Below the pieces are notes generated by a model. It worked only from the letters and a program-made list of their open reading frames with translations, searched no databases and had not been told where the DNA came from. Shown piece by piece: positions 21,476 through 34,756 of a stretch of 64,000 nucleotides of DNA. A program made the translations under genes and the position numbers. Location of the stretch: assembly GCA_949128115.1 (NCBI GenBank), contig OX421963.1:37555979-37619978 (forward strand). Direction: 5' to 3'. Numbering within the stretch: the stretch's first letter is position 1; the number at the start of each line of letters is the position of its first letter. This stretch comes from Anaspis maculata. Taxonomy: Eukaryota; Arthropoda; Insecta; Coleoptera; Scraptiidae.

Positions 21476-24400
21476 AATGATGAACGGTACGACGTGTCGA
21501 TTATGTAAATCGCACTCACCGAAAGGAGCCGAGCTTTGTACTCAGTGTAATGGTCCGTTGCTTTGAATATTTTAACTTGCAACTTTAAATACTTTTGAAT
21601 TTTTAATTTAATAGGCTTCTCCTCAAATCTATATAGGTACTGTTCTTCACATCTTGAATTCCTGCGATAATCTGAATGCCTTTTGCCTAATTAACGTTGT
21701 CTCAATTAACTTACACATACCTTTTTGTGGAATTCAGTCCTTCGGCTATTCGCAAGCCGGGGAATTTTGACGAATTCCGACAAAAAATAAGATTTTTTTT
21801 TAAATGTTATAAATAAGCTCTCTAATTTCTATACGGCTTTCAATCCTATCGAGTCATTCCAAGCCAAAACAATCACCATGCTGCACTTATGGTGGAGGTT
21901 CGGCGATTTATACTTCAGATTTTCGAAGTACAGTTTTTTCATATTTTTCATCCTACTCTGAGAAAAATCATAACCATGCAGTCCATCATCCGATCTTGAC
22001 ATTTCTTCTTTTGATCCAACCACAAAAGATGAGGAATTTTGGACACTGCACTACAGTGCCGCCGAAAGGGTGGTTCAGGAGGTGTCATATGATCGGGGCC
22101 CGGAGCCCCGTATAGGGAGCCCGTGAGCTCAAAAGCTCCATTTTTTGTTTGTTTTTGTCGTAATTTTTGCTTTTATTGATAAATTGCTTAGGTTTTTTTA
22201 ATGTTTTAAATGTTAGGTCATCCAACATCGGGGCCCGGCGAAGCTCTCGTTCAATATTTTCTTCAACACCAGCTATACTGAGTACCTAAATGATCTATTC
22301 CAAAACAATTGCAACATTTGTTCCAGTGACTCCATGGCTAACAAAAAAAATTGATGTGCGGACGGATTTAGTTGACACTTTTTTTAACGTATCTCTGAAA
22401 CTAAGACCTTAATCAGTAATGTGCAAAGACAAATTGCACCCTACATTGAACAAGGATAATCTAATAAACAACAAAGAAACATAACAAAATGGCAGTGGCA
22501 ATTGTGACATAGTTTTATTTTTTGGAATAATTGAGATGTGCGACTATGGTGTGATTGTGTTGCATAGAATAGCCCCAACTGAAATTTACAAATACCACAA
22601 ATTCTTTCTACACTTGAAACTCGAATACCTATACATTCAAATGGCTATTTAACAATCTAAGCCACCAAATCAAACCCAAAAAGACTATAATTAGGAGCAG
22701 GCCCCAATAGACCAATCGAAACTTCCTGTTCAACCCTATTGAAATTTCAACGGCATCATTTACAGAATAGACCCTTGTAACAGTTTCATACAACAATAAA
22801 TTATATTTATCTTCAGCTTAACGGATTCACGGTTGTGCATGAGGTAATCAAATCAATTTCATATAGGCGTACATTTCGAATTGTGCGGAAGATCAAAAGC
22901 AAATTTGAGGATAACGGTAGCGCTTTATTTGAACAGCTTTGTTCCAGGTCTTGTACGAGTAATTGCCAAGTAGATATTACATGTACACACGTCGGCTAAA
23001 ATTGCAATTTTTTATTAGGTGTCAAACTTCAAGCTCTGTAAACTCCAATGTTCTCACTATTAGCGTGATTATTACTAGATACATACAGAAAATAATTAAA
23101 AAGACGGATGAAGCTGTCATAACGGATCGAAGATATTTAGCGTTTCTTGAAAAAAAGCGCTCAAACATATGCGCAGATGATTGCTTATGTAAAATGGAAT
23201 AAATTGTCTTTGTTGCAGGGATAAGGATATTGTATGCGAATTCAATTATAAAAGAAAAAGCACCTCTCTCTGCATTATATTGTCGTCAGACACGATTCAC
23301 TAACGGTATACTGAGTGAGAAAAGTGATTAAAACTTACACAAACAATGCCACACAGAGGTAGAATGCGATGATGAATTACTAGAGAATCAGTTGTCTCTT
23401 AGAACCTATACGAAAAATAAACTGTATATAAATACATATGCGATGGATATATAGGTATTTCAAGCGCATATGTGTTACCACAGAGTTGTGTTACAAAAGG
23501 CTTGAAGCTTTGATGCATTATTAGAATTTATAAGGTATTGGAAAATGTTGCGTAATTTCAGCATCCTGCGGTTCGAGGAATTCGAAATAGTTATACTACA
23601 CATAAATTATTTAATAAATAAACGTTTAGAACTAATCCAGAACAGCAATAAATAACTTCATGCCGAGATTTTCCTCCTCTCAGAATCGAAAAACGTAACG
23701 GCACATCCATGGCTATACGATTGAATTTTTTCATGGCTATTTTACAAACTGGACGTGTTTCTCTAACTTCTTATCGCTTTAGACGCGAAGACAAGTCCAA
23801 GAGATGGGTACTGTTAGCGTTATAGCCGCTACGCATCAGGGGCTTTAGCTCTTCCTACTTATAAGTCTACGTTTTATAAATCTTTAGGCTTTTGCTGTTG
23901 CGCTCAATATTTTATATCGACGTCTTCGCTATAAGCCAACAAAATTAAGGACCTGAGCAATTTGTTATTCAAAGTGGCATTTAGTTATAGCATCCATTTG
24001 CGTTGGGCAATTACATTGTGTTTATCGAGCTTAAAATATGAAGTCTTTGTCATCAGGAAATTGCTCAAATTTCTAAATTGCGCATAAAACGCTGTGTAAT
24101 TGTGGAGCATAGTTAATTTTTAATTCCGGTCTGCTATTGCTCATTTTTTTTGTAATAATAATGTTTTTAATTGAGTGTTAACAGGATTTGATGTGTTTTA
24201 AACGTGTGTATCTAATATACATAATGAAATACCGCGTATTGATGTTAATAAGTTTATAAATTTATATTAAGGTTTCATAAAAGAAACATGTGAAATCTCA
24301 AAAGTACACCAATATAATACATTAAAATCGCGAGTTTACGAGCGCGTTTGCAAAACATTTCATGAGATTAATCTACAATCAGGATTGCAAAATGTAAGTG

Positions 24401-24950
24401 ATTCACAAAAGAATGTGTTGCACAAATCTAAATAATTTTTCATTCTAGTGACAAATTGCTGTCTCTTGCATAAAAAACAGTAAGGATAAAAAGTGTGGAG
24501 TGTGAATGAGCCGCTCAAAATATTAAAAAAACTGTATTTTGGATTTTTTTTGTGGCTTAGATCGTTAAATAGCAATTTGAATGTATTCGAGTTCCAAGTG
24601 TAGGAGATACAGTGGTGGTATTTCTGGAGACTTCAACAGTCAGTTGGACGAGAAACTTACACTATGCAGCATAGGATTGCACGTACACGGACTCAAACTG
24701 CTGTGAAGGAGGAATGGGAAAATTTTATTCACCATAGACGGGGGCAAAGTGTAGGACTTTTTACCCCTTCTGCGTTTTCATTATCCAACAAGATTTTAGT
24801 TAGCTATTCTATACTATACAACACAATGTAGCTAATCGTCCAATTGAATGTGCGGCATTCTTTTATTGAGTCTCTTAATGATGGAATTTCAAGGGACATA
24901 ATGTCCTTCACAAAACGTACTCAGAAAAAAATGTAGCAGGTATAGGGCGC

Positions 24951-25465
24951 CCGCTAGGAAACCAAAAAATACAGCAAGCAAAAAGTATGAAGAAGCTCAC
25001 TATGCGGTTACGAAAAAACAGAATGAAATCACGGGGGCTCATAAAGTACAGGGCTCTGAACAACACAATAATACACAAGGGGGTTCTTTACAGTATACGA
25101 AAGCCCGAGAATACATAAGGGGAGGGGGCTAATTACTAATTAGACTTCCAAAACATGATACGAGACCCAAGGGACGTACTAGGGCTCCAGAGGGCGCAGC
25201 AAGGCATAAGAGGGCCAGCTAGGGAACCGAACGAAACAGCAAGGTGCAAGGATGTTCACTAGCGTTTCGAGCTTCCGAAACCAGAAAAAAAACAACAACC
25301 GGGGTCCCGTATGGTTCAGAACAACACAAGAATACGCATGGGGTTCACCACAGTTCCGAAACCCAGAAGAATAACATTCCAGGGGGGCGCACTATAGGAA
25401 TCCAGAGGACAAAACAAGGCATAAGGTGGCCCGCTAGAGGGAACCGAACGATAACAGCATGCAGA
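24951..25465. repeat. Degenerate long-period repeat
   Basis: Phrases recur with variation: GGAACCGAACGAAACAGCAAG near 25,222, GGAACCGAACGATAACAGCA near 25,439 and a weaker copy near 24,957; also AACAAGGCATAAG-type words and GAACAACACAAGAATACGC against GAACAACACAATAATACAC. The spacing is about 215-265 bp. It looks like an old tandem array. It is not coding. Confidence 0.5.
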
Positions 25466-26289
25466 AGAGCAAGAAAGCCAAGTATGAGGGTTCCATGAGG
25501 GTTCCCAAACAAAAATACATAATATGGAAACGTTCTTTTCCGTTCCGAAACGTTCATCACAATTTGTCGAAACAAAAGTTTGCCATTTTTTACGGATTTT
25601 TCCGTTTATTCAATAGTGTACTTGAAATATGTAGTACCTAGTACAAAATTCTCTTGCTTGAATATAAAGTACTTAGTTCTCAAACGGTTTTCGTTTTTGC
25701 TCTGTGGTCTGTGGTAAGCTTATCCTCACCTCTTGAAAGCCCCTAATGTTAAGAGCATACATCCCTATGACGTGTACTATTCAGTATAGGTATACAGGGT
25801 AAAAATTAAAAAATAAATCTTTGAAAATTTTTATTTTAATGGAACAATCCTCGAGAAGAACAATCTCTCATTATTTAGCAACCTTATGCTCTCCTATTGA
25901 ACATTTGAAAAATGTACCCCTCCATAGTCGTTGGTATCCTACGTACCTACAGGGTGGAATTTTTTTTTCAATGTTTTTTTTATATTCATCGAATCAATCC
26001 AGACAAAAACCAATTCCAGCCTTTTCACAAACCTATAATCTCTCATTCAAGATTAGTACTAGCGGTTCACAACATAATCTGGTACAATCCTGCATTTTCT
26101 GATACAAACAAGAACTTCGGCACAATTGTTCCTAGATCCAAAATGTATAAATTGGCCCGCTGTTCTTTTCGATTACCCCCTGCTGGTCCGGGATTTAGGG
26201 GGTACAAGGGGGACATGACTATTTTTCTATGCAAGTACTAAACACTGCTTTCGAATCATAGCTAGCCCAGTCAAACTAGACTTTATATT
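25466..26289. other. No gene recognised
   Basis: AT-rich sequence. A solo TATACAGGGTAAAAATT near 25,792 and a CTACAGGGTGGAA near 25,948 resemble transposon ends, but no inverted partner was found. Confidence 0.5.
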
Positions 26290-27735
26290 ATAAATACCGG
26301 GAACAAATTCGCCCGAAGCTGATTTTTGGTACAGTGAGTCCTTAGACCATGAGAACTCACTAGTCAACTTTCTCGGACTTTCTCGTGTGTAGTTCATGGT
26401 TTTCCAGGTCTTCGGATGTTTTGAGTTGCTATAAATTACAGTACTCGCCTGGAATTCGCACCACAGGCGCAAAAATGATCCGAATTAGTCGTAATTCTAC
26501 GCATCATATCCCGTTGATACCATTTTAGCACAAAAAGTGTCGATCATTGTAGAAGGGGGGTCGTGGAGGGGCGAAGCTCGGCTAGGGGGTTCTTTTTGTT
26601 CGCCTGGTCATGTAGAACCGATCCTGACAAGTTTGGTATCTTTTCCGAATAAATTCAATCTCCTGAACTCGAATCCGATGCGTAAATTTAGATAAAAACA
26701 AGTTTGAACAAGTTAACTTGAAAAAACTTTTTTTTTATCGACAATTTCGACAATTTTTTTTCAACTGTTTAGGATGTTCATTTTTGAAAATGTTTCAGGG
26801 GTCATCATATTGAAGTGTATTCTTTACGAACATCATCCACTCGATGTATAGTTTTGTTTTCCGAGATTGAAAAATCGATTTGAACCTGAGCCGGCCCGGC
26901 ACAGTATCTGCTAATGACCAGAACGCTTACAGTTCTCCCCCTCCTCAAATAACTCAAAACCCTGCAGTGCGATTCATGGCGATTTTGTTTGTGTTATAGG
27001 GAACTCAATTCTTCACATATCTTCGAACTTTCAAAGATGAGTTAATATTTTTCCAATAGTTTGAGCTACTTTCATTCGAAGTTGCACGCTGTAGTGTTCT
27101 GGTCAGTAGTAAAAGGCCGGCTCAGGTTCAAATCGATTTTTTAATCCCGGAAAACAAAATCACACATCGAGTGGATGATTTTCGTGAAGAATACACTTCA
27201 ATATGATGGCCCCTGAAACATTTCCAAAAATGACCATCCTAAACAGTTGGAAAAAAATTGTCGAAATTGTCAATAAAAAAACAAGTTTTTGGAAGTTAAC
27301 TTGTTCAAACTTGTTTTTATCTAAATTTACGCATCGGATTCGAGTTCAAGAGATTGAATTTATCCGGAAAATATACCAAACTTAACAGGATCGGTTCTAC
27401 ACGAGGTTCTACATGACCAGGCGAACAAAAAAAGCCCCCTAGCCGAGCTTCGCCCCTCCACGACCCCCCTTCCACAATGATCGACACTTTTTGTGCTAAA
27501 ATGGTATCAACGGGATATGATGTGTAGCATTACGACTAATTCGGATCATTTTTGCGCCTGTGGTGCGAATTCCAGACGAGTACTGTAATTTATAGCAACT
27601 CAAAACATCCGAAGACCTGGAAGACCATGAAGCACACACGAGAAATTCCGAGAAAATTGACTGGTGAGTTCTCATGTCCTTAGGACTCGCTGTACCAAAA
27701 ATCAGCTTTGGGTGAATTTGTTTCCGGTAGAAACC
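26290..27735. mobile_element. Foldback element, arms about 640 bp
   Basis: The left end TACCGGGAACAAATTCGCCC faces GGGTGAATTTGTTTCCGGTA. Facing blocks include CAGGTCTTCGGATGTTTTGAG, ATGATCCGAATTAGTCGTAA, the GAGGGGCGAAGCTCGGCTAG block and TTGAACAAGTTAACTTG. The loop, about 26,935-27,105, holds CTGCAGTGCGATTCATGG. It is related to the partial copy at 1-470. No transposase frame. Confidence 0.85.
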
Positions 27736-30700
27736 TATACGTTTACTGTGCTATCATGTTTGATGTGATTTCTGAATAACTAGAGCCTGCTCATCACGAT
27801 GTCGCCACTGTCAGAATAATGCGCCTGTCGGGAAACAATGTAGAGCTGTCAATTTTACAATGGGGGCTTCCTCAATTAACAAATTTTAGTCATCGTAGGG
27901 GATGTGTGATGGGGTGTCATTTCAGACATAATCGAGGTCTGCGAACTCATTTCTTTTTGTAGAAGTGTAATTGGTTTGAAACTGTGGAAAATATGAGGGG
28001 TCAAAATTATGATGACTGATTATCAAACATTTACGATTCGCATTGAATCCACTTTTTTTGCACTTTTGATTAGGCTGAGCTAGCTAGTCACGGTGCCGCC
28101 ATTGTCGAGGCGCTGCGTTCGCTAGAAATCGAGTTATGACGGATTTATTCGAATTGGGAAAGTTCTTGAAAGTCGCTGCAGTGGCCATTCTGAAAAGAGT
28201 GAGATATAATTTCGACCGCCTTTGGACCCAGGGAATTTACTTTTTCGCATGCGAAAATGAAATTCTGTCAATATTAAGGGGGCTCATGAAATGGGGATTT
28301 TTCACTTCTTGGTCCACAAGCACTTGCTTTAAATCTTAAAATAATACATTTCAGCATAAAATGATACTGTCATCGCCGAAGCGATACGTCAACCAGGAGC
28401 CGAGTGGGGGCTGTATCTCTCTGTACTTGGGGTGCGCGTCTTGAATTATTTCTGCGTTTCAGGGACATACTGTACATATCTATAAAGAAGAGGACATAAG
28501 CCAAAAACACCTCTTTTTCCAAAAATTACGGGCTCTACTGGCAATCTATACCCAAGAGAAGAGGGCGTCAAGTAGTGCCTGTCTATCTACGAGTATAGGG
28601 TGCAAATGCGTAAGATTAGTAGGTAGATACGCCGCTGATTTTGAGGGCCCAAGAAATACTGTTTAGGTACTTAATACCCATTGTTGAAAAAATCATGAAA
28701 TTAGACCAACGACCAACTGCCGAATTTTTGAATGACACTCGGTATATCTTGACATCACCCCCCAACAAGTCGGCTTCGGTTCGGTAGACCGAACCGACCT
28801 AAGGTTCGACCGGATTAAATTAGACCGAATTAATAGACCTGAGAACAGCTCTATTAATACTCGAACTCTTGAAGACAACAAAGAGGGGAATAGAGACCTC
28901 AACGGTGGGTCAGAAAGGAAGGCAGTGAAGTCCATGAAAAACAAAAGTATTCAGTTCTGGGTAAGTCTATTAGCTATACTTTCAACGATTTGGAAAAAAA
29001 TTAACACCTCCTGTCTGCCATCATCAGCAGTAAAAGTAGCAAATTAAGTGATAAATCTTCCTAATAGCGGATCTCGCACTTTCCACCTATGCGTTCACCT
29101 CTATATCGATATATCGAAGAAAGATCACTTTTTCTTTTGTAAAAAGGTGCAATACAAGAGCTCTTAATATCAATTAACCGATGATCAGAGCGTAAATACC
29201 CGTGCAATGCACAGGTAATAACCTCGCGTGGACGAGCGTAATATATTACCATCAGGTGGGCAGGCTGGTAACGCAACACGTATCATGCTTTCTGTTTCAA
29301 TAAAATATGAAAATGCCGCATACTGTAAATAATTGCATCCATACAGCAAAACTGTACACAAGAGAAGACTTTATGCGCGAAAGATGGAAAGAGACGCGCA
29401 TTCTCCACGAGTGTAATACCAGGAAACAACAAATCCTATAAGCTCCGCTGAAATTGAATTGAAATAGTTCACGTGTGTGTGGTGTGCCCAGGATGAACTG
29501 CCTTTTCTTTTCAATGCAATTGCACCGTCAATTAAATACGCCCAGTTGCTATACTTGGGGTATTTCATTGCACTTGAGATGGTAACTGTTATAACGAACG
29601 ATTCAGCTTTACTGATAGTTGAAATAAACATGCCATTTTTCTTCACTCGACACCGGTAACTATTCGAGATTTACGGCAGGAGCTCGCAAAAGGAATCCCG
29701 ATTGATTCCAAGGAAAAAATGCCATAGTGCGATTTGATGCTCCCAGTTCTATGAACTTTCAGCTCGTTTAAATTATTAATTTATTTAAATATAACGTACG
29801 TTAAGTCATCAATCTGTAAGTGACATTTGACTAATTGCCAATGATTATAGCGTTCATAATAAAACTAATTATAAGTGATCGTACCAGGTAGAAAGTTGAA
29901 GTTTTTATAAAACTTGGTTTTTGCATATAGGTACACGGCTTTCGCAAATTTTTGTTACTCTTCAGCACGGTAGCCATGGTTCTTCCTGCATTCCGAAGCA
30001 TGGTCGATGACCGAGCGACTTCTACAAGTAAATGCATAAAAGCACTTCCAAGTTCACACCATGCTCAATAAGATATTGCAACTGATGAATAAACAAAAGT
30101 GTATCGGTTGATAAAATAGTATACCTTCCTATACAAATTTTGGCAAGACCACGTTCATCACACGATAGGTTTGGGGATCTATGAAACTAAGAAGAGTGAT
30201 GGAAAGTGCCCCCAAAGAATAAATTTGACAATAAAGTCTCATTTAACGAATATATCTAAGTTAAATGTTAAATACCATGCGACTACATTTTACTTTCCAT
30301 CACGTTATAATATTAGGTTCAGTGGTATACCCTGCCCACGAGGGAGTCTTCTCTACCTCTAGGCACTATCCATAAGGTAGCAGTATAGTATAGGTATTTG
30401 TTTCAAGAGGCTATCTGCCAACCCATTGAGGTGACTGGAATATCATCTTAAAAGAGTGACAGTTATCAAACACCACGGAGTTTAAATACCTATACTTGAA
30501 AGTCTTGAAACCTAATTCTAATTCTTAACACTAGGTTCCTCGCGCCTCAAAACTTTCTTCCAATTTCAGTGGTTTACATAATAATTATCCATCGAGCACT
30601 ACAAAAATTTCCAATTTAACCGAAACAAAATTTTGGGGTGATCTTCAGACCATTTGTGTATACAGGGTGATTCATAAAACATGCTCACCCCCATTTTTAT

Positions 30701-32653
30701 CGAGAACGGTTTGCGATATCGGGTCGCGGGAAAAACTGTTTGATTTAACCATATCTTCAAGGTCCAATTTCATAAGCTACCAGATTTTTTGCACCAAAAC
30801 TTTCTGTACGGGGGCGCCTCAAAAAAATTTTGAAATATTTTTCTCACTGTACAATGTTTAGTGATAAATTATCTAAAAGGGCTTTGAAAGTTCAATGGAT
30901 AAGTGCAAAAAGTTTTAAAAAATGTCAGCGGTTTTCATTTTAATGATAGCAACAAAAAACTTGGAAAAACACGTTTTCATGTATAAAATGAGAATCCATG
31001 AGTATTTTTTCAAACTGCAAACGGCATTCAATAGAACACATCAGAACGGTAATTTTGCTTGTTTAGGTGTAGGTCATTTTGGTCTAGTTTCAATTCACCC
31101 TTTAGTAACTGATTCATTCGCGACTTTTGAAAAGTTCAAAAGTGGGCCGTTCTCCACTGAATTTTTTGTAAACCTCGATGTATCATGTTCCAACTGTGGT
31201 GAGAAAAACCAGTTAACTGTTTTGATTGTTTCATACGGTTAACAGCAGTGCAGTGGTTTGTGTGAAAAATTGAGCATGTCAAGTGTTGAAGTGCGATTCG
31301 AGTGCCGCGGAGTACAGTCGTCCTCTGATGGAGATCGAAACAGCAGACTTCTTTGAAATTTGGATTGATGGTCAAAATGAATCGAAATGCAGGTGCGCCT
31401 GCAGAGGTGCCGGAGCGTCCATTCTCACGTCCCTTGTTAAATGGCTGCAAATTCAGCAGCGGGATTTCGAACAGCTTTTTGCCTTCAACTACCACGGGCA
31501 TTACAACATATTCTCTTGTGCTATAATCTAGAGGCTTTTGGAGATTCATATGTACATAGATCTATTCATTATTGCCGTTAGTAGAAAGACATGACACCAT
31601 GACACGTCTTCAGATTCAGATGCAAGGATCCTGTATCTACCATTGCCAGCATAATTTCTCGGACATGAAAGTTTTGTCCCTCTAAAAAGTGTTATTCAAC
31701 TTCAAGAAATATTACGTTGTAGGTATAGGTATTAATCATAATTCCATCCAGCAATCAAGTAACTAATTCGATTAAAGGTTAAATGATAAATAAGGAATAG
31801 GGGCTCAATTTCAAGTCCGACTTGAGTCGGATTACTTACCATGATAACGGTGCAAAACAACCTGTTTTAGCCAATCAGGCCGCTGTATTTCGCGATTTGC
31901 ATCGCCTCGGACTTAAAATTCAGCCATAAGACAATATAAGATATTCCATATTACTTTTTGGAATATAAAAAAAATTGATCTCCGAAAAGTTTTGGTCGCA
32001 ATTATTAATTATTAATAATTATAATTTAAGCTCTGAAAAACTATGGAACAAGAGAGTTTATTAGCTAAGCTTAAGCACATCTTGAAACGGGGGTTATGTC
32101 CGGAACGCCCCTAGCTAGGCCACCTATATTAACATCATACAAGTCTAGCTCAAGAGTTAAAAAAAATCTATAATTAGATTTTAATGACATACTCTTATTT
32201 CCACAATTATTACACTTCAGCACGACCTGCGAGTAATGAAACCCTCCAGAGGAAAAGCGAAAATTGGTGTCTTTTTTCACAGCTGACCCAGTTTGGGTAT
32301 AGTTTGCATAGCCACCTCTGTCCGCTTCGGTATGACTAACCATAAACACACTTACGCACACCTACAGTGAGCTTTGTATGGGCAAGGTCAAGTATTATAG
32401 GAAGGCATTTCGGTCGAGGTCGGTCGGGGTTTTGAACTTTGAGAACTCGTAACATAATTTCGTGTGTCTCATATGCGGCATTTCCTCGAGGCCGGAAAAT
32501 TGCAGGTATAGCATGGCCAAAATATTTTCGTAGTGCACCACTAGCATAATATTTTTGGGAAATACTGTTTTTAGATTTCTAAACCAAATTATTACAAAGA
32601 GTGTCTAAATTTCGCATTTGATCAGAGTGTCTGGAAATTCAATCCTGACCGGT
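27736..32653. other. No gene recognised in 4.9 kb
   Basis: AT-rich. A transposon-end-like TATACAGGGTGATTCATAAAAC at about 30,659 begins a segment reaching about 31,540 with no inverted partner; it may be a truncated element. A MITE at 31,802 is listed separately. No open frame here shows a known domain. Confidence 0.5.
31802..31925. mobile_element. MITE, about 124 bp
   Basis: GGCTCAATTTCAAGTCCGA and its inverted near-copy TCGGACTTAAAATTCAGCC lie 124 bp apart. A solo copy of the same end (GGGCTCAATTTCAAGC) occurs near 59,441, which supports a repeat family. Confidence 0.6.
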
Positions 32654-32662
32654 GCTTGTGTC

Positions 32663-32990
32663 GAGTGACGGAAAAAAGAACGAAAAACAAAAGGTCGAAA
32701 ACAAAACATCGAATGCATAAGGTCGAAAAAGAAAAGGTCGAATTTACAATATATCGAAAGTGATGATGATCGAAATACATATGGTCGAAAATACATATTA
32801 TCGAATAACAGAATGTCGAATAACAGAATGTCGAAAAACAAAAGGTCGAAAAACAAAAGGTCGAAAAACAATTGGTCGAAAAAGAATTGGTCGAAAAACA
32901 ATTGGTCGAAAAACAAAACGTCAAAAAGCAATAGATAGAGAAACAAAAAATCGAAAAGAAAAGGTCTAGAAAGAAAAACCGTGAAATCGA
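32663..32990. repeat. Left arm of foldback: ~15-bp tandem units
   Basis: About twenty imperfect copies of a unit like AAAAACAAAAGGTCG, with TCGAA as the constant part. Open frames through it read as FRPFVF-type repeats on the minus strand and are artefacts of the repeat. Confidence 0.85.
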
Positions 32991-33134
32991 AATTGAGCAA
33001 CAGGTGTATGTACAATTGTTGTGAAGACAAATGATTTGAGAGTTTGGGACGGGAGAAGAGAAGCACCGAGTCAAAAATCAACTAGCCCAAATTTATTTCT
33101 GTGGAAAAACCTAATCAGGCCTTGAAAAAAAAAT

Positions 33135-34310
33135 ACTGAACCTGACAAGGTCTGTGTAGTGTGTACACCGATTTATGAGTATAGGTCAATTTTGCGTCAA
33201 AAAACCGAATCAGAACCTGACGAGGTCCATGTACACAGCTTCACGTTTCAGAGTGGATTTTGCGTCAAAAGAAAAAAACGAAACAGGTCTGAAAAAAAAA
33301 TTAATGAGCCTGACGAGGTCCATGCATGTGTCCAAGTTGATTTTGCGTCAAAAAATCAAATCAGGGCTTAAAAAAAAATAAACCTGACGAGGTCCATGTG
33401 CACAACTTGACGTTTCAGAGTTGATTTTGCGTCAAAAAACCGAATCAGGTCTGTAAAAAAATTACTGAATCTGACGAGGTTCATGCACACAGGTTTATAA
33501 GTCCAAGTTAATTTTGCGTCAAAAAACCAAATTAGGTCTCCAAAAAAAAAAAACGACTAGACCTGACGAGGTTCATGTGCACAGCTTTATGTGTCCAACT
33601 TGATTTTGCGTCGAAAAACCAAATCAGGTCTTCCAAAAAAAAACTAAACCTGACGAGGTCCATGTGCACAACTTGACGTTTCAGAGTTGATTTTGCATCA
33701 AAAAACCAAACCAGGTCTGCAAAAAAATTACTGAACCTGACGAGGTCCATGTACCTACATAGGTTTATAAGTCCAAGTTAATTTTGCATCGAAAAACCAA
33801 ATCAGGTCTTCAAAAAAAAAAAACTACTAGACCTGACGAGGTCCATGTGCACAGCTTTACGTTTCAGAGTGAATTTTGCGTCAAAAAACCAAATCAGGTC
33901 TTCAAAAAAAAAACTACTAGACCTGACGAGGTCTATGTACACTGCTTCATGTGTCCAACTTGATTTTGCATCGAAAAACCAAATCAGGTCTTCAAAAAAA
34001 TATACTAAGCTTGACGAGGTCCATGTGCACAACTTGACGTTTCAGAGTGGATTTTGCGTCAAAAGAAACCGAATCAGGTCTGCAAAAAAACTACTGAACC
34101 TGACGAGGTCCATGTACACAGGTTTATAAGTCCAAGTTAATTTTGCGTCGAAAAACCAAATCAGGTCTTCAAAAAAAAAACTACTAGACCTGACGAGGTC
34201 CATGTGCACAGCTTTACGTTTCAGAGTGGATTTTGGGTCAAAAAACCCAATCAGGTCTGCAAAAAAATCACTCAACCTGACAAAGTCCATGCGTGCACAA
34301 GTTTATAAGT
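33135..34310. repeat. Minisatellite core, about 14 units of ~88 bp
   Basis: The word CCTGACGAGGTCCATG or a near variant recurs at about 33,141, 33,216, 33,309, 33,383, 33,471, 33,562, 33,649, 33,736, 33,832, 33,922, 34,011, 34,099, 34,189 and 34,276. Most spacings are 87-96 bp, with three early ones of 74-93. Each unit also has GATTTTGCGTCAAAAAACC, AATCAGGTCT and an A-run. GACCTGACGAGGTC inside the unit is itself a small inverted repeat. Confidence 0.9.
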
Positions 34311-34504
34311 CTTAAGTTAATTTACGCTGACGCTGATCAGATTTAAAAGAATATACAGGTGTTTCGGTGGTCTTGCATAATACTTTGGGAGGTGATTTAT
34401 CTCTGAAGAATAAGTCGAAAAATGAGAGTAAAATTTTTCCTCAAGTGCTCTCTGAGGGAGTCACAGATCCTCAATCGATCCGAATTGTAATCACATTTGA
34501 AACG

Positions 34505-34747
34505 GGTATTTCTAGTTCGACATTTTATTATTCGATGTTTTGCTTTTCGATCTTTTGTTTTCCGACCTTTTGCTTTTCGATATTTCACTTTTCGACCTTT
34601 TGGTTTTCGACCTTTTGATTTTCGACCTTTTGTACTTTCGACAATAGTGCATTCGATGTTTTGTGGTTTCGTTATTTTGTTTCTCGACTTTATGCATTCA
34701 ATGTTTTGTTTTCGACCTTTTGTATTTCGATCTTTTTTCCGTCACCC
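34505..34747. repeat. Right arm of foldback: inverted ~15-bp units
   Basis: Units around TTTTCGACCTTTTGTTTTCG, the complement of the left arm. ATGCATTCAATGTTTTG here faces AAAACATCGAATGCAT in the left arm, which shows the arms share register near the ends. Confidence 0.85.
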
Positions 34748-34756
34748 GCTTGTGTC

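Larger units (their letters stand above)
18116..24950. other. No gene recognised in 6.8 kb
   Basis: AT-rich sequence with frequent TAGGTACC-like words. A 131-codon frame at 18,221-18,616 (minus) has no recognisable domain or splice context. Only a MITE and a CAA microsatellite, listed separately, stand out. It may be intergenic or a 5' intron of the lectin gene. Confidence 0.5.
32654..34756. mobile_element. Foldback/MULE-like element with 9-bp target duplication
   Basis: The element proper is 32,663-34,747 (2,085 bp). It is flanked by GCTTGTGTC on both sides (32,654-32,662 and 34,748-34,756), a 9-bp direct repeat. The ends are GAGTGACGGAAAAAAGA and TCTTTTTTCCGTCACCC. The left arm (to about 32,990) and right arm (from about 34,505) consist of short degenerate units around AAAACAAAAGGTCGA and its complement. 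The core is a minisatellite. Arms of tandem repeats with a 9-bp duplication match the Drosophila FB/NOF elements of the MULE superfamily. No transposase is present, so it would need help in trans. Placement in MULE is inference from structure. Confidence 0.8.

Noticed and set aside
33135..34310. CRISPR-like array of regularly spaced repeats
   Set aside because: The whole ~88-bp unit is repeated with divergence; there are no unique spacers, and the context is eukaryotic.
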